From: Cudoniella acicularis
Taxonomy: Eukaryota; Ascomycota; Leotiomycetes; Helotiales; Helotiaceae
Length of the DNA: 30,763 bases
Direction of reading: 5' to 3'
NCBI GenBank assembly: GCA_013054445.1
Contig: JAAMPI010000596.1
Coordinates: forward strand, 1-30,763
Translations under genes and position numbers: made by a program
Shown: positions 1 to 10,857 of the stretch, one piece after another
Numbering within the stretch: position 1 is the stretch's first letter
How the letters are laid out: each line of letters opens with the position of its first letter
Notes under the pieces: generated by a model
Seen by the model: the letters and a program-made list of their open reading frames with translations, nothing else
What the model was told of the DNA's origin: nothing
Database searches by the model: none

Positions 1-644
1 ATAATCATCAACCCCTCCAACGGCCCTGGCCCCACAAACACCTACCCCGACACCTCCTACACAAGTGCCATCACGCAACTCCGCACCTACCCCAACGCCA
101 TCCCCATCTGCTACGTTCACGCATACTATGCCACGCAACCCCTCACAGGCGTAGAAACCGATACCACCTGCGCTCAGTGGAAAAACCTCACAGCTGGCGG
201 AGCCAACATTCACATGTCGGGAATCTTCTTCGACGAAGAAGTCTATGACTACAACAGCACCACTATCCCTTACATGACATCCATAACCACACTTGTGCGC
301 ACCGCCCTCGGGGCAGGCAATGACACCTGGTGTATAACCCCGGCAGAGTCGTCCCTACACAGTGGTACGCGACAGCGGACTACGTGCTCGCGTTCGAGGG
401 GCCGTATTCTCCTTGGACGACTGATGTGTATGGCTGGATTGGGGAGGCGTATTTGAAGCAGAGTTTGGTGATGATATATAATTTTACTGGGACTGCGGCG
501 CAGCAGACGAATCTGACGGATGGGATTGTGGAACAGGGGGATTGGGGGGTTGGGGGGTTGTTTGTTAGTAATACTGGGAATTATGATCTTTGGTATGTTG
601 TTGTTGTTTTGTTGTTGTTCTTCCCTGTTGATTCTCTGCTCTGA
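1..644 (+). pseudogene. Spherulin-4-like (spherulation-specific family 4) protein, 5'-partial, frameshifted
   Basis: Frame 1 is open from base 1 and reads IIINPSNGPGP, then CYVHAYY, then SGIFFDEE. These are the hallmarks of the spherulation-specific family 4 fold, a TIM-barrel-like secreted protein family of unknown activity. At about 328-331 the reading moves to another frame, which continues the family with VYNPGRVVP, DYVLAFEGPY and GGLFVSNTGNYDLW. Adding one base in the GG run at 329-330 would rejoin TW and VYNPG, so a 1-base deletion (or a base-calling error) explains the break. The N-terminus and any signal peptide lie outside the window. A canonical donor GTATGT at 593-598 suggests a last intron, but I could not place its acceptor; the open frame stops at 644. 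Family call is fairly firm; whether the gene is really dead is not. Confidence 0.7.
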
Positions 645-1114
645 AGCTAGAAGGTTGAAAAGGGTACGAGAGGTGGCTATTGGGGTATAAATGCTGATTT
701 TTGGACAACAGGAGTTCGTTATGGGCACAGTTTTGCTCGGCAATGGATACTGCTTGAAGATGGGCAGTTGAAACGTAGCCACCAAAGCTGGTACATGCTA
801 AAATACCATTCCCCGGATTTTGATTTCGACATCTGGGTCTGGTGCCACCTAGCCGCGCCCGCGATTCTTTCCTCCCATTTGTGATTCCCAGCTTCGGGGA
901 AGAGTGAGACGGATGCAACTTACAAGTCAACGACTTCCACACCACTTATTCCGAATCAAAAATCTCGCGTTGAGGAATACACCACAATGCATGAAACACA
1001 CTCACTCTCTATACTCTACTTTTAGCTTTTCGTTTCTCAAACCAAACAAATTAAGTTCTATTTTGCGAACTAAAAGTTTATACCAGGCCTAAAGAGAAAA
1101 GAAAATTCGATTTT
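645..1114. other. Intergenic, convergent 3' ends
   Basis: About 470 bases between the spherulin-4-like gene and the convergent GNAT gene. A frame is open from roughly 655 to 882 on the plus strand, but it has no start and resembles nothing I recognise. It may include the last exon of the spherulin-like gene. No RNA gene or repeat seen. Confidence 0.4.
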
Positions 1115-2058
1115 TTAGGTGAGAGAGGTTGAGTTTTCAGGTGAGAGGAGGGAAGAGATGTCTTTCTTCATGAAAATAGCTGTCCAGCCCCATTCCTCCC
1201 CGTTGCTATCGGTATGGTTCCATGCTCTTTCAACGTATTTATAGGGCTTATAGCCACGGCGGGCATACCATTCTACAATGGAATACTATACGACTCAACT
1301 GCATTAGCACTATTATTCAATCAAAGAAAGAAGAAATAGAAATAAATCTAACATCAGGTCTATCAATCCCTTGCGCTATAGACTTTTTTTTTAAACTCGT
1401 CATCATCAAGCGCAGTGCTAATGGCTAGCACACTCGCTTTAAACTGGCCCTTTGGATCGGACGCCATTCCCTCGATGCGATCCATGGCTAGGCGGCCGAT
1501 GCCGCTTCCTTGGACCGAGCGACTGACATAGAAGGTTGTGACGCGGTAGGCGGTGGGGGAGGGGAGGTCGTAGGTGAGGCGGCCGCGGGAGACGTCGAGG
1601 GCGGAGGTGTCAAGAGATATGTGGCCTAGTGGGATGAAGATTTGGGGTGCGGAGGGAGAGGAGGATGGGGATGAAGGGGTGAGGGGGGTGGATTCGGTGG
1701 GGTAGAGGGTTAGGTGTTTGGTGAGCCATGAGGATGCTGTTTGTGGGTCTGAGGTAGTTGGGGAGTCGGAGAGGACCTGAAATTTTTGTTAGCTTGTGTT
1801 GTGTTATATTTGTGGGGTAAGAGAAAGAAAAAGGGAATTTACGATCCAATAGATGAATTTATAGCCTTCTCTTTGCTGAGTGGCCCATTTCTGGACGCGA
1901 TTAACGTCCCATCCACAAGCGACTCGCTGTTGCGTCAATCGCTCGACATGAGAAGGAGAGTCGGGATCCCAAGGCACGAGGTCAATTTGTGGTACCTTTT
2001 TTAGTGTGACCTGAGCTTGAGATGTTGAAGTGGTTTCATCTGATCCTGTGAGTGTCAT
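1115..2058 (-). CDS. GNAT-family N-acetyltransferase, three exons
   Basis: Start ATG at 2058-2056. Exons on the minus strand are 2058-1843, 1776-1384 and 1285-1115, separated by introns 1777-1842 (GTAAAT...TTTCAG, branch GCTAAC) and 1286-1383 (GTCTAT...GTATAG). The spliced product is 259 aa. The acetyl-CoA pyrophosphate loop is visible as VQGSGIGRLAMDRIEG (motif A, consensus Q/RxxGxG/A), preceded by the beta strand TTFYVS. The last exon carries the typical GNAT C-terminal strand VEWYARRGYKPYKYVE and ends with WGWTAIFMKKDI. Without the second intron the protein would stop early at SARD, so the splice is needed to recover the conserved C-terminus. The second donor GTCTAT is non-consensus, so that junction is less certain. 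Substrate cannot be told from sequence. The gene is divergent from coronin, with a gap of about 1.5 kb. Confidence 0.8.
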
Positions 2059-2987
2059 TTTCTGAGCCTTGAAACTAGAATAAGGAGGTGAAATTTAGAG
2101 CGAATTAGCAAGTTTTCTGAGATGTAGAAATTGAGGGGAAAAGATTAAGAATTATTGTGTTTTTAAGCATCTTATGATTGCGCCATTATGTAGGAAGCTA
2201 AGCCTTTGATGCAAACTTGCAAAGGGGTGGGTTCTGTCCATGCACTCCACAGGGCGTATGACTCATTTTTATTTGTGATGGTAGGGATGCTATTAATAAA
2301 ACGGAGAAATTTATACTCTATTGTGACATTTTAAATCCTGCTAAATAATTCGGTCGGTATAGCAAGTGGGATAATTAATTGAGGTTTTGTAAATGAAAAA
2401 AGGGATTAAGTTTAGGAAGAAAGAATGAAAACCTTAAGTTACTCCCGTTGAAAGTCAGGTACCGCGTAGACTTGCCGTTTTTATTGCTTATGTCAGCACC
2501 GCTTGGTACAGGTTCGTGACGAATTTTTGGCCGACTTGAACTACTTTCACAATAATGTAAAACTAAGAACAAATCAAATTTAACATCAGAAACCATAGCC
2601 AAAGCATTTGAACATCACCCAACCTAGATTTGAGAACGAAATAATTTATTGTAATTTTTTAATTTGCGATCTTATAAGAAAGCTTATTTTAGGGCGTCGC
2701 TTATCCATCACGAATCCTGCACCCATTGATGCAGATGAACCAGAACTGCTCTCAAAAAAAAATATATATATAAATAAAAGAAGGGGGAAAACAGAGCATT
2801 GCCTTAAGTATAAATAAGTGTGAATTCTTGATAAAAATAAATATAGTAAGTTTGAGTAGGGTAAAGGAAAAGTTAATTGAACAGAAGCGACTGGAACCCC
2901 TAAAAAAAAAATATAAAAAAAAAAGAATCATATCTAGTCGCACTGAGCTGAGAGAATGTTAGAACCTTTCTCATGATGTTAGAGTAC
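2059..2987. other. AT-rich intergenic region
   Basis: Upstream region of the GNAT gene. It holds A/T runs (for example 2755-2780 and 2900-2925) and short frames with no recognisable protein. No convincing regulatory element identified. Confidence 0.5.
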
Positions 2988-3072
2988 ATTTATGCTTACG
3001 ATCGAACTCAGAACCATCTCGGAACAGTGTTCATTTGTGAACGAGATATCATAACCATTAGACCATGCGACT
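2988..3072 (-). tRNA. tRNA-Val(CAC)-like gene with intron, probably a pseudogene
   Basis: Read on the minus strand, an A-box-like TGGTCTAATGG and D-arm are followed by an anticodon stem TCTCG/CGAGA that pairs 5 of 5. Its loop reads TT-CAC-A, interrupted by a probable 13-nt intron. The T-loop is GTTCGATC. The total of 85 nt equals 72 plus 13, which fits intron-containing fungal tRNA-Val. However, the T-stem (CTGAG versus GTAAG) and acceptor stem (AGTCGCA versus CATAAAT) pair poorly, so the 3' half seems decayed. I therefore read it as a tRNA-Val relic rather than a working gene. Confidence 0.5.
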
Positions 3073-3560
3073 TGAGGCCTGATTCAGGCAGAGAGTTGCA
3101 AGAATTTTTCTTATTTTACTTTATGAAAGGTATTCATGATCAAGGCCGATGTTTCCCCGTTTCCATTGGCCAGCTCCCCGCAGCATTAAAACAACTATTG
3201 CGAAGGAGGGGAGGGAATGCATGGAATAAATCGCCATCTAAATGCGGGTTTTTGATAGATGACACGGAACAAGAATAGGGGTTGAAATGACGAGGCGCAA
3301 AAGTCAAGTGACTTGTGATTTCCCTCGACTCACTCGTTGCTGGTGGTGGTGAAGGCGCTGGTGTTTTGGGCATCGAGTAGGCGCAGCCCAGCTTGAGTTT
3401 CATCACATCGCGAAACTGTCTTTGTCGACACCTCCAAATTCCACCACCAACAACTCGAGCTTTGCAACTCGCAACTCGCAACACTAACCCCAACACTCTT
3501 TAATATCGCAAATATCCATATCCCGTCGCGCGCCGATATCTACCATTCCTACCAGCACGG
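3073..3560. other. Coronin 5' flanking region
   Basis: No protein gene seen. The part from about 3290 is richer in G/C and C-tracts and directly precedes the coronin start codon, so it probably contains its promoter and leader. No defined motif can be supported. Confidence 0.45.
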
Positions 3561-5759
3561 ATGGCAGGTCGTTTTGTGCGCGCGTCGAAGTATCGTAAGC
3601 CTCGTCAGCTCCATACAAGCACGAGGACAAACTGACCGCCCGCCAGGACATGTTTTCGGGAAGCCCACGAGGAAGGAATCTTGCTATGATAATCTGCACA
3701 TCAGTCGCAATGCCTGGGACACCAATCTGATCAAGGTGAGCGGCTGCTGCTGCATGCTGGGACCCCGCGGACGGGCGCTGATAGCCGTAGGCAAACCCAG
3801 AATACCTTTCAGTCAATTGGGAGGCCAGCGGTGGAGGCGCATTCGCAGTCATACCGGTAGGGGAAAAGGGGCGCTTGCCTGAGCAGATTCCGCTATTTCG
3901 AGGACATACAGCGCCGGTGTTAGACACAGACTGGTGGGTTGGCAGAGAAACTTGTGAAGATGCCCGCTGACCGTGCGCCAGGAATCCCTTCAACGATCGT
4001 ATAATTGCCTCGGGCTCCGATGATGGAAAGGTATTCATATGGCAGGTTCCGCAAGGATTCACACTGTACTCCGATGCAGAAGAGCCAGCAGATGTTGCGC
4101 CGATTATGAAGTTGACCGGACATTCGAGGTCAGCCCCTCCAAGACGTACCTAGGTATCTGAGCGAGTCTAATTAGACATAGGAAAGTCGGACAAGTCCTG
4201 TTCAACCCTGCTGCGGAGAATATACTGGCTTCGGCATCTGGCGACTACACAATTAAACTTTGGGACATTGGTACCGGCAAGTCGCACCTGTCGCTGAAAC
4301 ATGCAGACATCGTTCAGAGCTTATCGTGGAGCGCAAACGGATCTATGCTCGCCACAACCTCTCGAGACAAGAAGTTAAGAGTATGGGATGTCCGACAAGA
4401 GAGACCCGCACAAGAAATACAAGGACACTCCGGAGCCAAGAACAGCAGAGTGGTATGGATGGGTGAACATAACCGGCTTGCAACCACTGGTTTCTCCAAG
4501 ATGAGTGATCGACAGTTGGCTTTATGGGATGTTGGAGCTCCTGCACAACCTATTGGCGGTTTCACTGTACTGGACTCGATTTCGGGTGTTTGCATGCCAT
4601 TCTGGGGTATGTATTCTTCCACGTTATAATGGCAAACGCTGACGGGTAATAGATGATGGAACACAGTGTTTATACCTCGCTGGCAAAGGGTAGGTGCTTC
4701 ATTCTGACTTTGGAACATTTCTGACTGAATAGTGATGGAAATATCCGATACTTCGAATACGAAAACGATAAATTCGAATTCTTGTCGGAACACAAGTCTT
4801 CGGATCCTCAGAGGGGTATTGCGTTCCTTCCAAGACGTGGCATTAATGTGAGTTGGAGAATCCTTTTTTTTTTTTTGGACCTCTCTGATTGTCTATAGGT
4901 TCACGAAAACGAAGTTATGCGCGCATACAAAACTGTCAATGACAGCTACATCGAACCGATCTCCTTTACCGTTCCCCGAAGAGCCGAAGTTTTTCAATCC
5001 GACATCTATCCTCCAGCAATTGGTAGCAAGCCTGCTGTTTCTGCCGCTGAATGGTTATCGGGCAAAGATGGAATCCCTGCAAAGATTGATCTGGAGAGTG
5101 TTTATGATGGAAATGCTCCTGTGGAGGTAGCATCTGATTACAAGCCACCTGTGGCTGCCCCTGCTCCAACTCCAACGAGGGCACCTGCTCCAGCAAAGAA
5201 AGAGCCAGAGCCCGCCCCAGTTGCAAGAGCCCCACCACCGACAATGACCGAGCAGAAGGGATCCATTTCAGCAATGGCGTCGAAGTTTCAGGACGACGGC
5301 GGTGAAGATGATGATGATGATGATGCTTCCAGCTTTGAGGAGATTTCTAAACCTATTCAGAAGTCAATTCCTACTGCAGCTAGAGCGGAATTTAAGCCAC
5401 AATCACCTACCAAACCAGTACCAACCAAGACGGAACCACCAAAGCCTTCCCCAGTATCTCAACCTACGCCTCGATCGGCTCAATCTCCAATTTCATCCCC
5501 TACTCCCACTACTATTCCTACCTCTTCAGGACCCATTTCCGCCGTTGGATCATCGAGTAATGGATCCGTTGAGGTCTCCTTGCAACAAATCAAGAGTCTT
5601 TTGGAGGCTCAAACAAAGACTATCACCGCTCAGAGCGAAAAGATTGGACAACTAGCTCAGGAAGTTGATACTTTGAAAATGAAGGTTGGATCAGGATCAC
5701 AGGATCAAAGTGAGCGAATCCGACAATTGGAGTTGGAGTTGGAAGCTGCGAGGTCGTAG
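3561..5759 (+). CDS. crn1: Coronin, actin-binding WD40 protein, eight exons
   Basis: The gene encodes the F-actin-binding regulator that works with Arp2/3 and cofilin at cortical actin patches. Exons: 3561-3594, 3647-3735, 3791-3933, 3982-4128, 4182-4606, 4653-4689, 4733-4847 and 4899-5759. They sum to 1851 nt, 616 aa. All seven introns are 43-55 nt and GT-AG. The start MAGRFVRASKYRHVFGKP is the coronin N-terminal signature. WD40 blades follow: LFRGHTAPVLDTDWNPF, IASGSDDGKVFIW, ILASASGDYTIKLWD, LATTSRDKKLRVWD and FSKMSDRQLALWD. Next comes the conserved coronin extension (YIEPISFTVPRRAEVFQSD). After that there is a proline- and acid-rich linker with an EDDDDDD run, and a C-terminal coiled coil of about 60 residues (QQIKSLLEAQTKTITAQSEK onward) for oligomerisation. 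Nothing is missing; it looks functional. Splice sites were chosen so that every junction restores the family sequence. Confidence 0.95.
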
Positions 5760-6217
5760 ATAGCGAGACGAATTATGATTGGATGAGAGTATAGTATCAA
5801 TAGCAGCCCCAGGGGTTGTGATAGAGTGAACAGAATCGATATCGATACCTTCCAAATTTCTTATTGGTTTATGCATGTGATGTGAGACCGTTACACGTTT
5901 GGGTCTACTTAAGTCACGTTGTGGCTTCCATATTTGGAATTTATTCTGCGTTGAGCTTCACCTAGTGACAGGTTGACTAACTACCTTCCATAAACCAAAT
6001 TAACTTGCAAAATGCACTCACTCCGGACCAATCACACCTGCGGCTTCGGAAACCGTCTCTGCCTGCGCTCTTGTGTAACCTAACCCCACTATACTACAGT
6101 AGCATCAACTGCAACTTTTCGGACGGGGCGTGAGGGGGGGAAAAGGCAGAGTTTCGGGAATGTGTAACGTGAGAATCGGGAATTTTGAGGTTTTTTTTTT
6201 GAGATCTTCCCCGCTAA
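5760..6217. other. Intergenic region between coronin and the transporter remnant
   Basis: Contains the coronin 3' untranslated region. No exon for the missing N-terminal half of the following transporter can be found here. Confidence 0.5.
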
Positions 6218-7224
6218 AGTTTCTCAGAAATTGTCGCAGTTGCTGGCCTAGTCACCTACGACTTTTATCGATCGTACATCAATCCACAAGCTACTGGAAA
6301 ACAACTGGTACTGGTCTCCCACTTTTCAGTAGCCGGATTTGGACTCTTGATCGCATCAGTCTCTGTCGGATTTTGTTATGCAGGCTTTTCCGTAACATTC
6401 ATTGTTACTGCCATCGGTATTTTAATTGACGGTAGGCTTCATCTCTATTATTTGACACCACAAAGGCTAATAATTGCTCAGGAGCCGTAATCCCGAGCGC
6501 ATGCACCCTCTTCTGGAAAAAGCAAAGCAAATACGCCGTAACAATCGTCCCAATAATCTCCTCCATAGCAAGCATAGGCACCTGGCTCGGCGTCGCTTAC
6601 CACCGCAGCGGCACCATAACCCTAGCCACCCTCTCTGATTTCTACCCCACAGTAGCAGGCAACATGCTCGCTCTCACAGCCCCCATCATCCTAACACCCC
6701 TCATCACCTACATCTCACCCGAAAATTACAACTTCGAAAACTTCAAAGACCTCCAACAAGTTGACGATCGAGATTTCGACGAAGCGCAAGGTGTCGATTC
6801 CTCAAAATCGGCGGTGCAGAAAACGCAAGAAGAAATTGGTGCCGTGGAAAGGAATAGTTCTGAGCTTCTTCAGGCGAGGAATTGGGCTATTGGTGCTGCT
6901 TTATTCATTACCATTTCTCTTACGATTTTGTGGCCGATTCCGATGTACGGTTCTGGCTACGTTTTTAGTAAGAGATTTTTTACGGGTTGGATTGTAGTTA
7001 CGTTTATTTGGGCGTTCTTTGGGGCGGTTGTTATTACTGGGTTGCCGCTATGGGAAAGTAGGAAAGAGATCGCGGTTTTCTTCTCGAGGATTTGGGGAGA
7101 TATCGTTGGAAGGGGGGTGGGTGGAAAAGTGGTTGTGGGAGATGACAATGGTGTTTTGGCTTTTGAGGGAGGGGAGAAAATCGTTAGTGTCAGAACGAGA
7201 GAGAAAGATAATGGGGTGCTTTAG
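6218..7224 (+). pseudogene. DUR3-like urea/solute symporter, C-terminal fragment
   Basis: From about 6218 the frame reads SEIVAVAGLVTYDFYRSYI, a segment found in the middle of fungal DUR3-type sodium:solute symporters (urea and polyamine uptake, plasma membrane). A 50-nt intron at 6432-6481 (GTAGGC...CTCAG) rejoins ILIDG with AVIPSACTLFW. The rest is FWKKQSKYAV, helices around LGVAYH and MLALTAPIILTPLITY, a loop ending EERNSSELLQARNW-like, LWPIPMYGSGYVFSKRFFTGW, and two final membrane segments. The stop is TAG at 7222. The family is usually about 650-700 aa; only about 320 are present. An in-frame TAA at 6215-6217 closes the frame upstream, and there is no ATG and no N-terminal exon in the 450 bases before it. 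I read this as a 5'-truncated gene. An unrecognised upstream exon, or loss through rearrangement, cannot be separated from sequence alone. Confidence 0.75.
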
Positions 7225-9146
7225 AGGGGTTTTCTGTTTTACAGCGGGGTGGGATTAGATTTAGAACAAGAAATTTGCATCCCTTCGGTTTAAATCACGA
7301 AATCACGTTGAACACCTCAAAATATTTAACTAAGTACCCTAGGTAAACAACAAGAGTACATGGTTTCTTCCCTTCCCTTTACTTTTTAAAAAAAATGCCA
7401 TTACATCCGACCGCCTGCCCGCAACCCCCACCTTATCAATCTGTTATAGCCAAAGAATCTTCTAACAATAACCCTTTATAGCTGCCTATTTCACGCACAT
7501 TCTGAGAAACTAAAATCGTGCAGTAATTATTGCAGCTAAAATTCAGGGGCATGTCGCTAATTTACAGGGACTTGATCACTAATTTCCAGCGCAGAAATCG
7601 CCTGGAATTTACCGCTCGTCCCCTCCCGCTCTAACCAGTCAACAGCGCAAACACTTCAAAATATCTAAATAACGGCAAACTTAAATTAATCAATAATTAA
7701 GGAGACAAGAGAATAGAGAATAAGGCACTCATAAATCTTGTCCATAATAAATTTTCTATTATAACGATGCTTGTTCGTTAAAGTGCTGCGAAAAGGGTGA
7801 GGACTGGGTACCACTATTTCATGGATTGTCGATTGGCCTCGCTTTAATATAGTAAAGAGAGAGGAAAATCTCAAAATGCTCAGTCGACGAAAATAGGAAG
7901 AGCTTAGAGCTGCCGTACGAGGGGGGGGTTAAGGGGTTAATTGGGTGTGTTTCCATATCACACTTGCTATGAATACGAGCATACAGTATTGCCCTCGCTT
8001 AGATCATGAGCCGAGGGCAATTAGACAACTTTCCCCGCTTAAAAAAAAATCCAATACCCAAAACCCAAAAAATATCTATAAAGAAAAAATGCAAAAGAAA
8101 ACCCATTTCCCCCCTAACGGGGAAATGGATCAGGAAATGGATCCGAGAAACTCGAGTCATCAAGACAATCACTACATTAATTGCCTCTCGTCTATTGTCT
8201 CTAACAGAGTGTCCAGTAGGCCAGAGGCCACCTGTCTCTTGGAAGCAAAAAATTGCTTATTCTGTTATATATACCGAGGGAGTGGGGAGTTGCTCAAACC
8301 AAGAGAGGTTTTGCCGATGAGTCTCTGGCGGCACTCCCTCACTCTCTTGGAAGAGCCACTGAACCTCGACTCGATGTCCGGCCAGATAGGTGAATTTGAA
8401 TGTTTTTTTTGCATTTCGTAAGTGGCAACTCAGAGACTGTAGGGAAGTTTTCGATTTAGTCTTTTAATTGGAGTGAGGTTTGCTCATCATGTCGGTCGTT
8501 TCCCGAGCACTTTTGCGAAGTGCAACAAAATGGCTCTTCTACTACTATGTATGGATCGATGCCAGGCCTTCTTTCCCTACCGTCGCCAATTTACTACTTT
8601 TGCGAAATGCAACAAACCCCTCTCTTATGGTAGTAGACTGAAGCGAAGCCCGTCCTTTGCAACCGGTTGTAACTTGCGAGGTGCAAAGAGAACACACTAC
8701 TGACTCAAATATAAAGCAAAAGTGCTGCTTTTAGCAACTATTGAATGCCCTCAACCGATAACATTTCTACAACTTAGCATTTCGTGCTGAACGGTCAGCT
8801 ATAATACTTGAAAGGAAAGTCACTGTGAATTGTGATAACGAAGAAAAGAAAATGTCCTAATTCTATTTGCTTTTGCAATCTATCTAATTAGATAATGGTT
8901 TTGTTGGGTGGTTATTTGATGTGTTATCAGTAGTTCTGTGTCACAGGGCACCCGGAAAAAAGGCGTCTGGGTTTCCGGCATAGATAATACAACATAACAA
9001 ACACATCGAAAATGCATTCCTGCATTTTTTCCCCAGTTATCTAATATCCCCGTAATTCCCCTAGAAAGAAAGTTTTCAAAACTAACCAGCGCATTTTCCT
9101 CTCTTATCTTACAGTCGCAATCCCCACTTCAGACAGCTCCTTACCC
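7225..9146. other. Long gene-poor region
   Basis: About 1.9 kb of mostly AT-rich sequence with short frames and no recognisable product. It includes a G-run (7921-7927), a small hairpin of ATTTCCCC and GGGGAAAT around 8105-8125, and the repeat cluster at 8509-8687 described separately. Confidence 0.5.
8509..8687. repeat. Cluster of short TTGC...GCAA inverted repeats
   Basis: The 21-mer ACTTTTGCGAARTGCAACAAA occurs at 8509-8529 and 8596-8616 with one base difference. A shorter variant, ACTTGCGAGGTGCAAA, lies at 8672-8687. Each has TTGC and GCAA arms flanking a 5-base centre. Just before the third copy, TTGCAACCGGTTGTAA (8657-8672) is a near-perfect 16-base palindrome. The spacing is 87 and 76 bases. 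It could be a protein-binding array or a decayed minisatellite; no function is assigned. Confidence 0.55.
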
Positions 9147-10544
9147 TCACTTCACAAATATCCTAGAGAACCACGGATGTCCCAGCATCCTCTCCGCAGC
9201 CAACCTCGCCTCAACGTCATAGACCAAAACCCTCTCCAATAAATCACACAAATACGCCACTTCCACCCTCCCCATCCTCGGCTCAGTCACACCCCCTCCA
9301 CAAAACTCCTCCTCAACCCTATCTTCTCCAACGTCAACAACCACAGCTTCTTCGCCCCTGTAGCTATGATAAACTCCTCATCCTACTCATCAGGCAACTT
9401 CTTCTCCCTCGTCTCCGCCAATATTCTGCTTCTCAAACTCAACTCGAGATCCCTCGCTCTCACTTCCTTTTCCCCTTCTTCGCCTTTCTCTTCTTCATTT
9501 TCACGAATCAAAGAGGGAGTAAGAGTGCCAACTAAGTTAAAACACTAGTTAAGAGTCTCTTCAGCATCATTAAACATTCCTTCAAATAACATCGCCCCTA
9601 CCCGCATCTCAAAAATCACGCATCCCAGCGCCCACACATCTGATTCCCTTCCAACGCGTGAATGCACGACTTGCTCATGCGCCATGAACGGGACTGCTGT
9701 TCCGAATTGTTCAGGGGGAGAAGAGAGGAAGAAGGCTTCGCCAAAATCGATGAGCGCGATGTTGCCTGTGCAGTGTTTAAATAATGCTAAGGAATCGAGG
9801 GCTTGGACGAGATATTTTGGAGCTGAAGTGGTTAGAGGTTGGCCTTCGGTGTAGGGGCGTACGGGCACGGTGACGGAGAAGCCGAGGAGGGGGGAAACAC
9901 TGCAAGTATGCTGGCCATTTGGGCCTGTGATAGCGAATTCATCGAGTGGTAGGGAGACGAATGCGCTAGCGTGGTTGGTGGGACTGTGTTTTTTTGATAT
10001 TGTCTAATATAGAAGACACATACGCTTCTTTGGGTGTGTATTCTGCCATGGAAATTTTGAGAGCGACGTATGTTTATTCTTTTATATCATAGGCGAGCCA
10101 TACAGTCGACCAGCCACCGAAGCCGAGTTTGTGCACAATTGTGTATCGACTATCCTGGATTTTATTTCCGATTTGGGTGGGATGGAAACCCCCTTGTTGG
10201 TACAATTTGATATTTTCTAAGTTGTCGCTGCTAGGGTATTTGTAGGTGGGCTGTTCATAATTCACCTCCTCATACTTGGCCTGTTCATAAAGCGGATCTG
10301 GAGCTTCCATATTTTGATCTGTGTGACTGTAATGGCTCTGATCTGAAGGTTTGTTCAATTCCACTTCTTCCAGAACCAAGTCTTCTTCTTCTTCTTCGTC
10401 AATATCAATTTCATCCGGGTTTGTTGGTGCTGGAGCGGCGTTTTGTGTTATTGATGTAGCCCCCAACTTCACATCCCCGAGAACCAAATCTCTATCTTAG
10501 TCGGGACGTAATTCCCCAATCGAAGATCCCTGATTTGACGCCAT
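9147..10544 (-). pseudogene. SRPK-type serine/threonine protein kinase pseudogene
   Basis: An ATG at 10544-10542 opens MASNQGSSIGELRPD, then an in-frame TAA (10499-10497) stops it at codon 16. The same frame continues with an acidic leader, GGFHPTQIGNKI and RYTIVHKLGFGGWSTVWLAYD, which is the glycine loop typical of fungal SR-protein kinases. A second in-frame TAA (10076-10074) splits DIKE from TYVALKISMAEYTPKEA, which holds the ATP-binding lysine. After a 40-nt intron (9984-10023), GPNGQHTCSVSPLLGFSV joins directly to VPVRPYTEGQPL, so the segment with the HRD catalytic loop is missing. IALIDFGEAF (DFG) and SDVWALGCVIFEM are present. A stop then follows TLN (9545). The C-terminal EVAYLCDLLERVL and MLGHPWF lie in another frame at 9147-9344. 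Two nonsense codons, a deletion and at least one frameshift make this dead. Both TAA codons could derive from CAA. Confidence 0.85.
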
Positions 10545-10857
10545 CTTTCAGAAGGAGCGATCAAACTTAATAGTGTATGCGAGCTCAATCAAAAGTGGAT
10601 TGGTTTGAGGAACGAAAGAGCAGTTGCCGCACAGAGCGTAAAAGTATTTGATTGTTTGACAATATGATTCACTGAAAGAAAATGAGTGGGGAGAGGCTGG
10701 AGAGTGAATGCTAACATCAAAAAATCCAGAGACACGAAAGTGACTCGCTTCTATTGCTATCTATAGTGGGTGAATTTGAGAAGCAACAAAATGTTGATTT
10801 AACCGAGATACACACTTAAAAAAAAACCCCTAGCCCTAGAATGACTAAAAAGAAAGA
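10545..10857. other. Intergenic region
   Basis: Upstream flank of the kinase pseudogene. No gene, repeat or defined signal seen. Confidence 0.45.

Noticed and set aside
3484..4062. Minus-strand open frame of 192 codons
   Set aside because: It lies antisense across coronin exons whose reading is secure, and shows no family features.
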